A stretch of DNA of 64,000 bases from Myxococcaceae bacterium JPH2 (GCA_016458225.1 JAEMGR010000001.1:930001-994000); one strand, 5' to 3'; positions 35,829 through 44,387 are shown, counted from the stretch's first letter. Notes: a model not told the origin generated them from the letters alone. Program-made: numbers and translations.

Positions 35829-36719
35829 TCACTCAGGGTTGACTCGGCCGATCTGCCTGCCCGACTGCATGACCTTGATCTGCTTGAGAATTTTCTTGGA
35901 GACGGAGTCGAGTTCGACTGCTACGTCCTCGGTGTCCTCACAGGCTTTCGTCCTCATGGCTTTGTCGAGTTTCTTCTTCACACTCTTCAGCATGTTCCTC
36001 ATGGACTTGGAATAGGCAGCGTGCTCCTTCAGTCCCCAGGGGCAATGCGCCGGCAGTTCGACAATCTTCGAGACAGAGGTTTCCTGTGGCAGCAGGACGA
36101 TGTTCTTCTGGCCGTTGATGTTCCACTTGGAAGCACACAGAATTTCAACGCGCTGTTTGGTCTTATCATCATTGCCGCAGACGTACTCCTGGAGCGCGCC
36201 CTGCGGAATCAGGTGATGATAATTGTGGTGATACGGGTACCACGCCCCGTAACCGCCGGCGGGCCCGTTCTTCACCGCAAAGGTGGGCTGCGGTCCCTGC
36301 GTGTACTTTCTGGGGACGTGCTCAACTGGAAGTGTGTAGCCATAATGCCAGCCCGCCTCATTGAGACTTAGCCATTTGATGGACCCTCCGAAGCGGCCCT
36401 CGAAGCGCTTACGGAACTCGCTCGTCTTCCGAGCGGTTCGCACCTTCGCCCTCACCTCCTCCGAAATCTTTGAGGTGAGCTTCAAATCTCCACGTCTGCG
36501 CTTGTCGCGCGACACATCGACATAGCCCAGCGCCTCGGCGTTCTTGCGGTGGTCTTTGTTGTACATGTCTTTGCGAGAGGCGCTCACTTCATAGCCGTTC
36601 ATGGCGTAGTGACAGGCGGTCGACCCATAGCCACCCGAATGACGCCAGAGGCAGCCAGTCGTGTCATCCTGATGGTATTGCGCCTTGAAATCCCATGAGA
36701 CATGTTTTTTCTTGCTCAT
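35829..36719 (-). CDS. AHH-type nuclease toxin
   Basis: 296 residues from the ATG at 36719. The C-terminal half carries the AHH/HNH-fold nuclease: YHHLIPQGAL (His168-His169), WNINGQKNIVLLP (Asn206) and LPAHCPWGLKEHAAY (His225, His233), the metal-binding and catalytic pattern of AHH toxins. The N-terminal ~150 residues are rich in His, Tyr and Lys without a known delivery domain, so secretion probably uses the PAAR-like protein or another adaptor. The Imm11 gene follows immediately. Lower GC than surroundings. Confidence 0.8.
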   Translation of the reverse strand: MSKKKHVSWDFKAQYHQDDTTGCLWRHSGGYGSTACHYAMNGYEVSASRKDMYNKDHRKNAEALGYVDVSRDKRRRGDLKLTSKISEEVRAKVRTARKTSEFRKRFEGRFGGSIKWLSLNEAGWHYGYTLPVEHVPRKYTQGPQPTFAVKNGPAGGYGAWYPYHHNYHHLIPQGALQEYVCGNDDKTKQRVEILCASKWNINGQKNIVLLPQETSVSKIVELPAHCPWGLKEHAAYSKSMRNMLKSVKKKLDKAMRTKACEDTEDVAVELDSVSKKILKQIKVMQSGRQIGRVNPE

Positions 36720-36748
36720 CGCCAACCCCATGCGCCAACTTCGAATGC

Positions 36749-37819
36749 TCACACCCCAGAGAGTCGCGCCGCCGCGAGCTCTCCGAAGTCGGAACTGGAC
36801 CAGACAAGTACCTGCTCTCCATGAGAGTACCCTCGGGCGACCCCCTGGAGTGCGGCACATACCGAGATGAGCCCACTGGCGGCCCCAGTGTCCCCCAGGC
36901 ATTCGGCGGGGGCGTGGAGGTGGACCCGCTCCAGAGGACGCGTCTCCCGAAGCATCGACTGCGCGAACCCCCACTCCAGCGCACGCGAATGTTCGCCATT
37001 GACGTCACCGAAGATGTCGCCAACCGAAGCTGAACCCGAGGGCCACGCTTGGCGGATGGCATACGCCAGAGCGCGCCCAGATTCAGCCCCCCTGCGCCCC
37101 TCGCCAGATACCCGTCCCGTCCTCACCGATGCCAGCGCGCCCAACAGCGGCGCGTTGCGCCGCACTGCCTCAGAACCAAGCTCCAGCAGCACGGCGGCAG
37201 CCGCCTCGCCCGGCATCAGCCCCACGGGATGCTCAGGCGTCTTCAAACGCCTCCGAATTGCGAGCCACTGGAGCGTGTCCTCCTCCACGAGGCTGTCGAT
37301 GCCCAGCACCAACGCGCGTCTGAACCGTCCCGCCTGGAGGAACTGGGAGGCCTGCAGGAGAGCACTGAGCCCCGAGGCATGCCCCGACTGAAGGACCGAG
37401 ATGTTCTGGAGCGGGAGAGTCAAACCGCTATGCCGAAGCAGCCTTGAGGGGAGCTCCTCGGCGATGAGTTCATCCTGGAATTCGAAGTCGTCTCTCCGAG
37501 TGGGTGATAGGCAAAGCAGCAGCGCCGTCTGCTGGAAAAAGGTGGCGCCACCTTCGAGAAAGTCCGCCGCGCGAAACAGGTCTTCCAGTGCGAGCGCCCC
37601 AAGCTTGATGAGCCGGGCCAGGCCGGTAAACCCGTCCACCAAGCCTCGCAGAGGGTGGCCCGTGACCACGGACGTGCCTGGTTCGTCCACCTGGAGAACC
37701 TTGAAAGACAGGGGGCGGGGTCGAACAATGCGGGCCCGGAGCGAGGCACAGGACTCGATCGCCCCATGGCCTATGGAGCTCACCATGCCCACTCCCGTGA
37801 AGACGAGCGAGCTGGACAC
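36749..37819 (-). CDS. Beta-ketoacyl synthase-like protein lacking the active-site Cys
   Basis: About 356 residues if started at the GTG at 37819; the frame is open upstream into the TIGR02270-like gene, so a fusion is possible. Thiolase-fold features: VFTGVGMVSSIG at the N-terminus, PLLGALASVRTG, GDVNGEHSRALEWG and GDTGAASGLISV (His-containing loops in true synthases). At the nucleophile elbow it reads LQSGHASGLSALLQ, with no Cys, so it should not condense acyl chains. Similar degenerate proteins accompany type VI effector genes in myxobacteria, as far as I recall. It lies directly upstream of the AHH gene. Confidence 0.65.
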   Translation of the reverse strand: MSSSLVFTGVGMVSSIGHGAIESCASLRARIVRPRPLSFKVLQVDEPGTSVVTGHPLRGLVDGFTGLARLIKLGALALEDLFRAADFLEGGATFFQQTALLLCLSPTRRDDFEFQDELIAEELPSRLLRHSGLTLPLQNISVLQSGHASGLSALLQASQFLQAGRFRRALVLGIDSLVEEDTLQWLAIRRRLKTPEHPVGLMPGEAAAAVLLELGSEAVRRNAPLLGALASVRTGRVSGEGRRGAESGRALAYAIRQAWPSGSASVGDIFGDVNGEHSRALEWGFAQSMLRETRPLERVHLHAPAECLGDTGAASGLISVCAALQGVARGYSHGEQVLVWSSSDFGELAAARLSGV

Positions 37820-39164
37820 GTGCGTGCGAGCCTTGGGGGCGGCTACTCGCTCGACAGTCGGCAAGGAGGGCAGTGGCGACCCGCCCCGCATCAGCCTTCG
37901 GAACGGACCGGTGGAAAACCCGCCCAGGGCTCCGCGCTGCCTCTCCATTTCCAGTATCTGCCGGGCAGCGAAAAGTTTGGTGTCAGTTTGGTATTGCCCC
38001 CTGGTGCGGACCGCCAACTCCAGCGCCAACACGGGCCGCCTGCGCATGGAACCGTGCTCCAGAGTTTCGACGAGCCGCTCGGGGCTCCAAGCGGCGCCGC
38101 CAAGGTAACGCTCTGTGGGCTTGAATCCGGAGCGCGCCTCCTGCCACCACATCGCAATGCGCTGAAAGTCTGGGAATGGTAGATCTCCATCCGGTCCCGC
38201 GTCCCCCCCCAGCCTCCACGGGAGGGAGGACGAACCCCGGCGACAGCGGCAGGCCCGTGATCGCTGCGAAGGCCTCCACTGCGACCGAAGCCACTGACTC
38301 ATCCCTCATCCAAGACAGCAGCGCGTCGGCGGCCGCCGGCCTCCCACTAAAGCCGAGCGCCCAGAGGGCATCGCGTCGGTTCATGGGCGACTCAAGCGCT
38401 CGCAGCAGCGGTTCGAGTTCCTGTCCCATGGTTCCCAACGTCCAGGCAACAGCAGCAGGCCTCCAGAACTCCGTGGGATGAGCAATGGACTGCTCACACG
38501 CAAGCCACGCCTCAGGGAGCCCGAGTATCAATCCAGTCTCCAGGGCAGCCCCACGTATTGATGGGACTCCCGAGTGGAGTGCTTGCTGAAGACAGGCCAG
38601 CTTGATCCGTGAGGGGAAGTAGCGAGCCGCGCGCAGAGCAGTACATGCCAAGTCCGGAGCGCCGTCAGCGACAAGCGGATCCAGACTGCCGGGAGGAGGG
38701 TGTCGCCGGGCCACGAGAACGTCCAGCAGGGCGGCCCGAGCGGAGGGGGCGGCGCACTCGAATGCGGCCAGCAATGGAAACTCCAGACCTTGACGTGAGG
38801 AGAGGCGGAGCGCAACTCGGAGCCCGTCGCGCTGATGGGGCTCTCCTTCCTGCAGGGCGTCCAGAATGGCTCGGCTCCAATCTTCTTCCATACCAAGGAG
38901 TGCGAGCCCTGCCGCAAAGGACTCCCCTCGACTGTCGGCATTCAGTCGGGGAAGTAGCAGGCGCCGAGCGACCTGGAGACCTCCCAGCGCCAGCGCATCT
39001 ACGTGTGCCAGCAATCGCTCTTCCGGGCCGCCCGCAACCTCTCGCAGCGTGTAGAGAGGAGAAGAGAGACTGTCCTCCCATCGATTGAACAGGAAGGCGG
39101 CCTCATCCAAATGCTCCTCAGCAACATCCCAGCGCAGAGGTGGCGGATCTGTAGGGCGTGACAT
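37820..39164 (-). pseudogene. TIGR02270-family protein with a poly-G frameshift
   Basis: The ATG at 39164 opens a Leu/Ala-rich HEAT-like repeat protein (RWDVAEEHLDEAAFLFNRWE... LREVAGGPEERLLAHVDAL). The frame is lost at a run of eight G on the coding strand (plus 38203-38210). With seven G the next frame continues correctly: FPDFQRIAMWWQEARSGFKPTERYLGG and RRRPVLALELAVRT, the C-terminal signature of the TIGR02270 family. The reconstructed sequence then runs in frame into the ketosynthase-like protein without a stop. Homopolymer slippage, real or from sequencing, is the obvious cause. Role unknown, but family members sit in type VI effector loci. Confidence 0.65.
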
Positions 39165-39504
39165 GACGGGTTCAATATTAACCGCAAGCAGCCACGTGCA
39201 TCCGCGCACCACGATCAAGTAGTCCAGAGAAATGCCGCTCAGCCGGACCGCGGTTCGGCGTGGAAGTGCGCTGCGAGGTAGTGGATGAGGCGGCGTGCGT
39301 CACGTCCGAGAAGCGCGCAAGCCACCCCATCCCAGTCTGCCTTGAAATTTCCAGAAATTGCAGACATCCAAGAGAAGGCGATCGAATGATGTCGTTCAGG
39401 ACACCAAGACAACAGTGCAAGACATGCACCGCGACGTTCAAAACTTAACGGAGCTGCTGCACTGCCATTGTTCTGTCGACCGCCGTGCCCTCGCGGGCCT
39501 CGGC
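39165..39504. other. Intergenic region with one doubtful small frame
   Basis: 340 bases between two minus-strand genes. It must contain the promoter for the TIGR02270-like gene; I cannot place it. The only coding suggestion is the short frame at 39239-39367. Confidence 0.4.
39239..39367 (-). CDS. Possible 42-residue protein or gene remnant
   Basis: The ATG at 39367 gives a short frame with protein-like composition (FKADWDGVACALLGRDARRL, IHYLAAHFHAE) and high third-position GC. There is no good ribosome site, and the frame is open upstream, so it may be the tail of a lost gene. Confidence 0.25.
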   Translation of the reverse strand: MSAISGNFKADWDGVACALLGRDARRLIHYLAAHFHAEPRSG

Positions 39505-40026
39505 TCAGAGGTCGTGGGTCTTCAGCTCTCCGAGGTACTGCGCCTTGCCCAGGTCCACACCGTTGTGGCGCAGGATGGAATAGGCCGTGGTGGCGTGGAA
39601 GAAGAAGTTCGGCAGGGACATCTGGGTCAGGTAGTCCATACACTTCATCCCCTTGCCCGGCATGAAGCTCAGCGGCGCGGAGCGCGTCGCCGCGCCCTCA
39701 AACTGCTCGGGCTTGAGCGTGAGCAACCAGTCCCGCGTCTTGTTCAGCCGCGCGTGCAGCTCGTCCACCGTCGTCTCGGTGTCCTCGTACCGAGGCGGCG
39801 GCACCCCCGCGAGAAGCCCGGCCGCCCCCTTGGCGATGTCGCTCAGGATTTGAACCTGGCGGACAAAGGGGAACTGATCCGGCGCGAGCCGCGCGTTCAG
39901 CAGGACCTGGACGTTGAACTTCTTCTGCTCGGACAGCGCCACGGCGCGGTCCAACCAGACATGCACCTGGGACAGCATGCGGAGGAACATCGGGACGGAC
40001 ATCTCGTAGGCGTTCATGCCGGCCAT
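39505..40026 (-). CDS. DUF1993 family protein
   Basis: 173 residues; GAGAGG nine bases before the ATG at 40026 supports this start. A four-helix bundle of the DinB-like DUF1993 type: YEMSVPMFLRMLSQVHVWLD at the start, DQFPFVRQVQILSDIAKG, the YEDTETTVDELHARL segment and FFFHATTAYSILRHNGV with the conserved His. Cytoplasmic, function unknown. It follows mtnP on the same strand by 68 bases and could be co-transcribed. Confidence 0.88.
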   Translation of the reverse strand: MAGMNAYEMSVPMFLRMLSQVHVWLDRAVALSEQKKFNVQVLLNARLAPDQFPFVRQVQILSDIAKGAAGLLAGVPPPRYEDTETTVDELHARLNKTRDWLLTLKPEQFEGAATRSAPLSFMPGKGMKCMDYLTQMSLPNFFFHATTAYSILRHNGVDLGKAQYLGELKTHDL

Positions 40027-40094
40027 TCTGCGGGGCCTCTCACGTCCGTGAAAGGCCCTTCAGGATGTATGGCGTTGCCCCACCGACCGATGGA

Positions 40095-40979
40095 CTATTG
40101 CTTGAGGACGCGACCCGCCACGGCGGACAGCTTCTGGAGCACCGCGGGGTCACGCGCCTCCGGGGCGGTGATGAGCGCGTGGTCCAGCGCCGTCTGGCAG
40201 CCGTGCTTGCACGGCCCCTGGTGCGCGCCCAAGAGCGGCGCCACGTTCTTCACCAGCCCGCGCGCCTTGCCCGCGTTCCCCAGGAGCACCGCCACCACCT
40301 GGTCCACCGTGACGGCGTCATGGCCCGGGTGCCAGCAGTCGAAGTCGGTGACCATGGAGACGCTCGCGTAGCAAAGCTCCGCCTCTCGGGCGAGCTTGGC
40401 CTCCGGCATGTTCGTCATGCCAATCACATCGCAGCCCCAGCTCCGGTAGAGCTTGCTCTCCGCCAGCGTGGAGAACTGCGGCCCCTCCATCACCAGGTAC
40501 GTGCCGCCGCGCACGACCTTGAGGTCCAATCCCTCACACGCGGCCATCACCGCGTCCCCCAGGCGCGCGCACACCGGCTTCGCCATGGACACGTGCGCCA
40601 CCAGCCCGGTGCCGAAGAAGCTCTTCACCCGCGCGAAGGTGCGGTCCACGAACTGGTCCACCACCACGAAGGTCCCCGGCGGCAGGTCCTCGCGCAGGCT
40701 GCCCACCGCGGAGATGGACAGGACGTCCGTCACCCCGGCGCGCTTGAGCGCGTCGATGTTCGCCCGGTAGTTCAGCTCCGAGGGTGGGATGCGGTGCCCA
40801 CGGCCGTGACGCGGCAGGAATACCACCGGGTTCCCAGCGATCTTCCCGAAGCACAGCTCGTCCGAGGCGTCTCCAAAGGGAGAGGCGACGCGGCGCCAGC
40901 TCACGTCCGTCATTCCGTCAATCTGATACAGGCCGCTGCCGCCGATGATGCCGAGGACGGGCGTGGAGGGATTCGACAT
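40095..40979 (-). CDS. mtnP: S-methyl-5'-thioadenosine phosphorylase
   Basis: 294 residues. Cleaves methylthioadenosine with phosphate to adenine and methylthioribose-1-phosphate, the substrate of MtnA. Signatures: LGIIGGSGLYQIDG, FLPRHGRGHRIPPSELNYRANI, GTYLVMEGPQFSTLAES and GMTNMPEAKLAREAELCYA, with Asp in TDFDCWHPGH typical of MTA rather than purine-nucleoside substrates. Last gene of the mtnB-mtnD-mtnC-mtnP series, 34 bases after mtnC. Confidence 0.95.
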   Translation of the reverse strand: MSNPSTPVLGIIGGSGLYQIDGMTDVSWRRVASPFGDASDELCFGKIAGNPVVFLPRHGRGHRIPPSELNYRANIDALKRAGVTDVLSISAVGSLREDLPPGTFVVVDQFVDRTFARVKSFFGTGLVAHVSMAKPVCARLGDAVMAACEGLDLKVVRGGTYLVMEGPQFSTLAESKLYRSWGCDVIGMTNMPEAKLAREAELCYASVSMVTDFDCWHPGHDAVTVDQVVAVLLGNAGKARGLVKNVAPLLGAHQGPCKHGCQTALDHALITAPEARDPAVLQKLSAVAGRVLKQ

Positions 40980-41013
40980 GGGGATGCGCGCTCCGGTACG
41001 GAATGTGAGGAGT

Positions 41014-41712
41014 TCAGGCCCTGAGGGCCCAGGGGTCGAGTTGCTCGAAACTGGGGTAGGCCGGGTGGCCGTGGCCGGGCCGAATCACCACCTCGCCCCG
41101 GTCCAGACACGCGGTGCGCATGCCCGCTGTCTTCGCGGCATCCAGCTCCGCCACGTTGTCCGACAGGAAGAGGATCTCCCCGGGAGGCAGCCCCACCGCC
41201 TGCGCGATGCGCGTGTACGAGGGAGCCTCCTGCTTCGGGCCGGTGGTGGTGTCGAAGTAGCCGGAGAACAGCGGCGTCAGGTCCCCCTGCGTGCTGTAGC
41301 CATAGATGAGCTTCTGCGCGGCCACGCTGCCCGAGGAATAGACATACAGGTGCAGTCCGCGCTGGTGCCACTGGCGCAGCCCCGCCGCCGCGTCGGCGTA
41401 GACGTGGCCGTGCAGCTCGCCGCTCGCGTAGCCCGCCGCCCAGATGAGGCCCTGCAACGTCTTGAGCGGGGTGACCTTGCGGTCCTCGTCCAGCCATTGC
41501 AGCAGCGACGCCACCACGGCGTCATCGCTCGGAGCGCCGCCCACCAGCGCTCGCGCCGAGTCCAGACACTGGCGGACCTCGGGGTCGCTCCGGTGCGCGG
41601 CCACATAGGCCGCCAGGTGGCGCCGCGCGTGAGGGAACAGCACATCCTTCACGAAGGAGATGGAGCTGGTCGTCCCCTCGATGTCCGTGACAATCGCTCG
41701 CAGGTCGCTCAC
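41014..41712 (-). CDS. mtnC: Acireductone synthase (enolase-phosphatase E1)
   Basis: 232 residues from the GTG at 41712, which overlaps the mtnD stop by four bases (GTGA); the longer frame is antisense noise. HAD-family enzyme that enolises and dephosphorylates diketomethylthiopentyl-phosphate to acireductone. Motif I VTDIEGTTSSISFV with nucleophile Asp10, LYVYSSGSVAAQKLIYGYS (motif II), GPKQEAPSY (Lys) and FLSDNVAELDAA (acidic motif). Central gene of the methionine-salvage operon. Confidence 0.95.
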   Translation of the reverse strand: MSDLRAIVTDIEGTTSSISFVKDVLFPHARRHLAAYVAAHRSDPEVRQCLDSARALVGGAPSDDAVVASLLQWLDEDRKVTPLKTLQGLIWAAGYASGELHGHVYADAAAGLRQWHQRGLHLYVYSSGSVAAQKLIYGYSTQGDLTPLFSGYFDTTTGPKQEAPSYTRIAQAVGLPPGEILFLSDNVAELDAAKTAGMRTACLDRGEVVIRPGHGHPAYPSFEQLDPWALRA

Positions 41713-42251
41713 GGCTCGTACTTGGGGAAGAGGTCCGCGATGGCGTTGCCCGTGAAGTTCCCCACCCAGCCATCCGGACGGATGAAGAAGCGGATGGCCG
41801 CGAACAGGGGCTGCGACCCCATGTCGAACCAGTGGCGCATGCCCTCGGGGACGCTGATGAGGTCCCCGCGCGTGCACACCACCTGGAACACCTTGTCCGC
41901 CGCGTGCAGGTAGAAGCAGCCGCTGCCCTCCACCATGATGCGGGACTCGTCCTCGGTGTGGGTGTGCTCGGAGAGGAACTTCTGGCGCGCCTGCGCCACG
42001 TTGGCCGCGTCCGGCTTGATGCGCACCACGTCCACCGTGTTGTAGCCGTGCTCCGCCTTCTCCGCGTCCACGACGTTCCGATAGGCCGCGAGCACCTCGT
42101 CCTGGCCCGCGCCGTCCGGCAGCGCGATGGAGGCGTCGACGCGACGGAAGCGGACGCCAATGGACTTCAGCTCGCGCCCGATGTCCTGCGTCTCGGTGAA
42201 GACGCCCAGCGGCTTGGGGGAGGACTCCTGGTAGATGGTCAGGCTGCTCAT
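41709..42251 (-). CDS. mtnD: Acireductone dioxygenase
   Basis: 180 residues. Cupin enzyme that oxidises acireductone to the 2-keto precursor of methionine (Fe form). Metal ligands are visible: His96, His98 and Glu102 in EHTHTEDE, and His140 in PEGMRHWFD. Start and stop each overlap the neighbours (ATGA with mtnB, GTGA with mtnC), so translation is coupled throughout. Confidence 0.96.
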   Translation of the reverse strand: MSSLTIYQESSPKPLGVFTETQDIGRELKSIGVRFRRVDASIALPDGAGQDEVLAAYRNVVDAEKAEHGYNTVDVVRIKPDAANVAQARQKFLSEHTHTEDESRIMVEGSGCFYLHAADKVFQVVCTRGDLISVPEGMRHWFDMGSQPLFAAIRFFIRPDGWVGNFTGNAIADLFPKYEP

Positions 42252-42877
42252 CGACGCACCTTCATCTTTTCGAGTTCGTAGGTCAGCAGATGTTCCAGCG
42301 CCACCGTGTGGCGGCGCGCCTCGGCCATGTCGCGGCCCCAGGCATACAGGCCATGTCCCGCGATGAGATACGCCACCAGGTCCGCGCGCTGGGCCAGCAC
42401 CGCGGTCACCTTGTCCGCGAGCCGAGGGATGTCCTGGTCGTTCGGAAAGATGGGAATGCAGACCGTCGTCTCGTGGGTGCGCGTGTTGCCCAGGGCCTTG
42501 AGCAGCTCGAAGTTGCTCAGCTTGATTTCACCCTCGCCCTCCAGCATCGAGGACAGCAGCGCGGACATCACGGAGTGGGTGTGGAGCACCGCCTGGGCCT
42601 CGGGCCGCTCGCGATAGATTTGCAGGTGCAGCGGCGTCTCCGCCGAGGAGCCCTTGGGCGGCGGGGCGTGGATGTCCGCCACCAGCACGTCCGACTCGGT
42701 CAGCTCCCCCTTGTCCACTCCAGAGCGCGTGACGGCCGCGGTGCGTGCATCCAGGCGGCGCGAGAAGTTGCCACTTGTGGCGGGTACGAAGTTCCGCACG
42801 CTGAGGAAGCGCCCCACGTCCACGATCTCGCGGGCGGCTTCGGACAGGGTGGCGGCGACTGCCGGTTCGGCGCTCAT
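42248..42877 (-). CDS. mtnB: Methylthioribulose-1-phosphate dehydratase
   Basis: 209 residues; GAGGGG lies just before a double ATG, giving starts at 42880 or 42877, the latter better spaced. Zinc enzyme of the class II aldolase family that dehydrates methylthioribulose-1-phosphate. Motifs: RNFVPATSGNFSRRLD, Glu80, LHTHS (His99, His101), IAGHGLYAWG (third His), and NTRTHETTVCIPIFPNDQDIP, which is specific to MtnB. First gene of the mtnB-D-C-P run. Its substrate comes from MtnA, whose gene is at 27.5-28.7 kb beside a second aldolase-type protein. Confidence 0.95.
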   Translation of the reverse strand: MSAEPAVAATLSEAAREIVDVGRFLSVRNFVPATSGNFSRRLDARTAAVTRSGVDKGELTESDVLVADIHAPPPKGSSAETPLHLQIYRERPEAQAVLHTHSVMSALLSSMLEGEGEIKLSNFELLKALGNTRTHETTVCIPIFPNDQDIPRLADKVTAVLAQRADLVAYLIAGHGLYAWGRDMAEARRHTVALEHLLTYELEKMKVRR

Positions 42878-42928
42878 CATCCCCTCGGGAAAACCATGAC
42901 GCGACGCGAGGTCGCGGGACCGCGGGGA

Positions 42929-42957
42929 GCATAGTCCGGTGTTGACGGGTGCACCAA
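42929..42957 (-). promoter_or_regulatory. Candidate promoter of the mtnBDCP operon
   Basis: On the minus strand, TTGGTG (42957-42952), 17 bases, then TATGCT (42934-42929), about 50 bases upstream of mtnB. Matches to the housekeeping consensus are 3/6 and 4/6 with ideal spacing. No riboswitch is apparent in the short leader. Confidence 0.4.
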
Positions 42958-43016
42958 GCACGCATGAAGACGCGAGAAATCGCGATGTTACGGCGTCTCA
43001 CGTTCTCACGACGTGG

Positions 43017-43370
43017 CTAGTGTGACGGCGAGGTGGCGAGCGACTCGACCTGCTCGGTCGTGGGGTAGGCCGGTGGACCGTACACGTTGAACGTCACCGC
43101 CTCGACATCCCCTGCGTTGACGACGCGCACGGGTGTTCCGTCGGGGACGAGGAGCATGTCGCCGCGCCGCATCAGGCGGGTCTCTCCCTGCAGCTCCACC
43201 TCCACCAGTCCTTCGAGTACGAGGAGCACCTGGTCGCTGCCCTCGTTGGACAGCGGAGCGGGGCTGCTGGCGCCACCTGGGTCCAGCCGCATCACGGCGG
43301 CCTGCGAGCGCTTGCCCGTCAGCAAGACGTCGAACCACGAGGACTCTTCCGTCACGTTCCGGATGTGCAT
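43017..43370 (-). CDS. Single-domain cupin protein
   Basis: 117 residues from the ATG at 43370. A small beta-barrel cupin: GGASSPAPLSNEGSDQVLLVLEGLVEVEL (metal site region, His replaced by Ser/Asn), then RRGDMLLVPDGTPVRVVNAG. The metal ligands are largely missing, so it is probably a binding or regulatory protein rather than an enzyme. It lies upstream of the mtnB promoter on the same strand; a link to methionine salvage is not implied. Confidence 0.75.
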   Translation of the reverse strand: MHIRNVTEESSWFDVLLTGKRSQAAVMRLDPGGASSPAPLSNEGSDQVLLVLEGLVEVELQGETRLMRRGDMLLVPDGTPVRVVNAGDVEAVTFNVYGPPAYPTTEQVESLATSPSH

Positions 43371-43540
43371 GCCCCAAGCGTGCGCACCGACACGCCCGCA
43401 TCCAGGGCACACAGGCCCGTCCCCTCCCCTGCTCTCCAGGCGAGAGCGCTGTCGCTCGCAGCGATGCGTCTGGGGGAGCGAGTCCTGGCACCCCACGTTG
43501 GGTGAGGCGAACCGTGCCCACTCACGCCCGGAGGCGTCCC

Positions 43541-43981
43541 ATGAAGGTCGAGGACATCATGACCCGGAATCCTGTCACCTGCATGCCGGACACGAGCATG
43601 CGACAGGCCGCGAAGTGGATGGTCGAGGGCGACTGCGGCGCGCTGCCCGTGGTGGACAGCGACGGGCTGCCCGTGGGCGTCATCACCGACCGGGACATCA
43701 CCTGCCGCGTGGTGGCGCAGGGAAGAGACCCGGCGGCGCTGACCGTGAACGACGCCATGACGCCCAACGCCGCCACGGTGTTCGGAGACACGACCGTGGC
43801 GCAATGTCTGGAGTTGATGGAAGCGGCGCAGGTGCGGCGCATGGTGGTGCTGGATGATGACGGCACGGTGTGCGGCATGGTGGCGCTGGCGGACATCGCG
43901 CGCAGCGCCCGGCCCGAGCAGACCGCGACGTTGTTGCGAGAAGTCTCGCTGGGGACCTCCAGCGCCTCGCAGACAGGCTGA
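43541..43981 (+). CDS. CBS-domain-pair protein
   Basis: 146 residues; GGAGG six bases upstream fixes the ATG at 43541. Two CBS domains in tandem: residues ~1-60 (VEDIMTRNPVTCMPDTSMRQAAKWM... GVITDRDITCRVV) and ~70-125 (VNDAMTPNAATVFGDTTVAQCLELM... GMVALADIARSA). Such stand-alone pairs bind adenine nucleotides and sense energy state. Divergent from the cupin gene. No effector domain is attached. Confidence 0.9.
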   Translation: MKVEDIMTRNPVTCMPDTSMRQAAKWMVEGDCGALPVVDSDGLPVGVITDRDITCRVVAQGRDPAALTVNDAMTPNAATVFGDTTVAQCLELMEAAQVRRMVVLDDDGTVCGMVALADIARSARPEQTATLLREVSLGTSSASQTG

Positions 43982-44119
43982 CATCGCGAGGCGTTCCCAC
44001 CCGGTGCGTGTGATTGATGGCTCCTACTTGAAACAAATACGCAAACGGGCTTCATTGCGCGAGTCCCGGGGAGTCGGTGTGCCCCCGGGGCTGTCTCGCA
44101 ACGAGGGAGGACACACGCG

Positions 44120-44377
44120 ATGAAGACGATGACGAAGGCGTTCCTGGGTGCGCTGTTCCTGATGGCGACTCCCGCCCTGGCCAATGACAGCTATCACGTC
44201 TACAAGACGTCCAATGGCGAGTGTGAAATCGACACGCGCGACCACTCGAAGATGAAGGACCAGCGTGGCACGGACCAGTGTCTGGGTCACTTCAGCAACC
44301 GCACGGACGCGGAGAAGGTCCGCTCGTCGCAGGTGAAGTCTGGCTCGTGCAAGTGCCCGAGCGGGAACAACTGCTAG
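44120..44377 (+). CDS. Small secreted Cys-containing protein
   Basis: 85 residues, with GGGAGG upstream of the ATG. A signal peptide (KAFLGALFLMATPALA) is followed by a hydrophilic mature region with five Cys (GECEID, DQCLG, GSCKC, NNC at the very end), probably forming disulfides with one Cys left over. No known family. Followed by a strong hairpin between it and the kinase gene. Confidence 0.7.
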   Translation: MKTMTKAFLGALFLMATPALANDSYHVYKTSNGECEIDTRDHSKMKDQRGTDQCLGHFSNRTDAEKVRSSQVKSGSCKCPSGNNC

Positions 44378-44387
44378 TCGGAGCCCC

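Noticed and set aside
42878-43016. SAM riboswitch ahead of mtnB
   Set aside because: The leader after the likely promoter is about 45 bases, too short, and I see no four-way or pseudoknot pairing.
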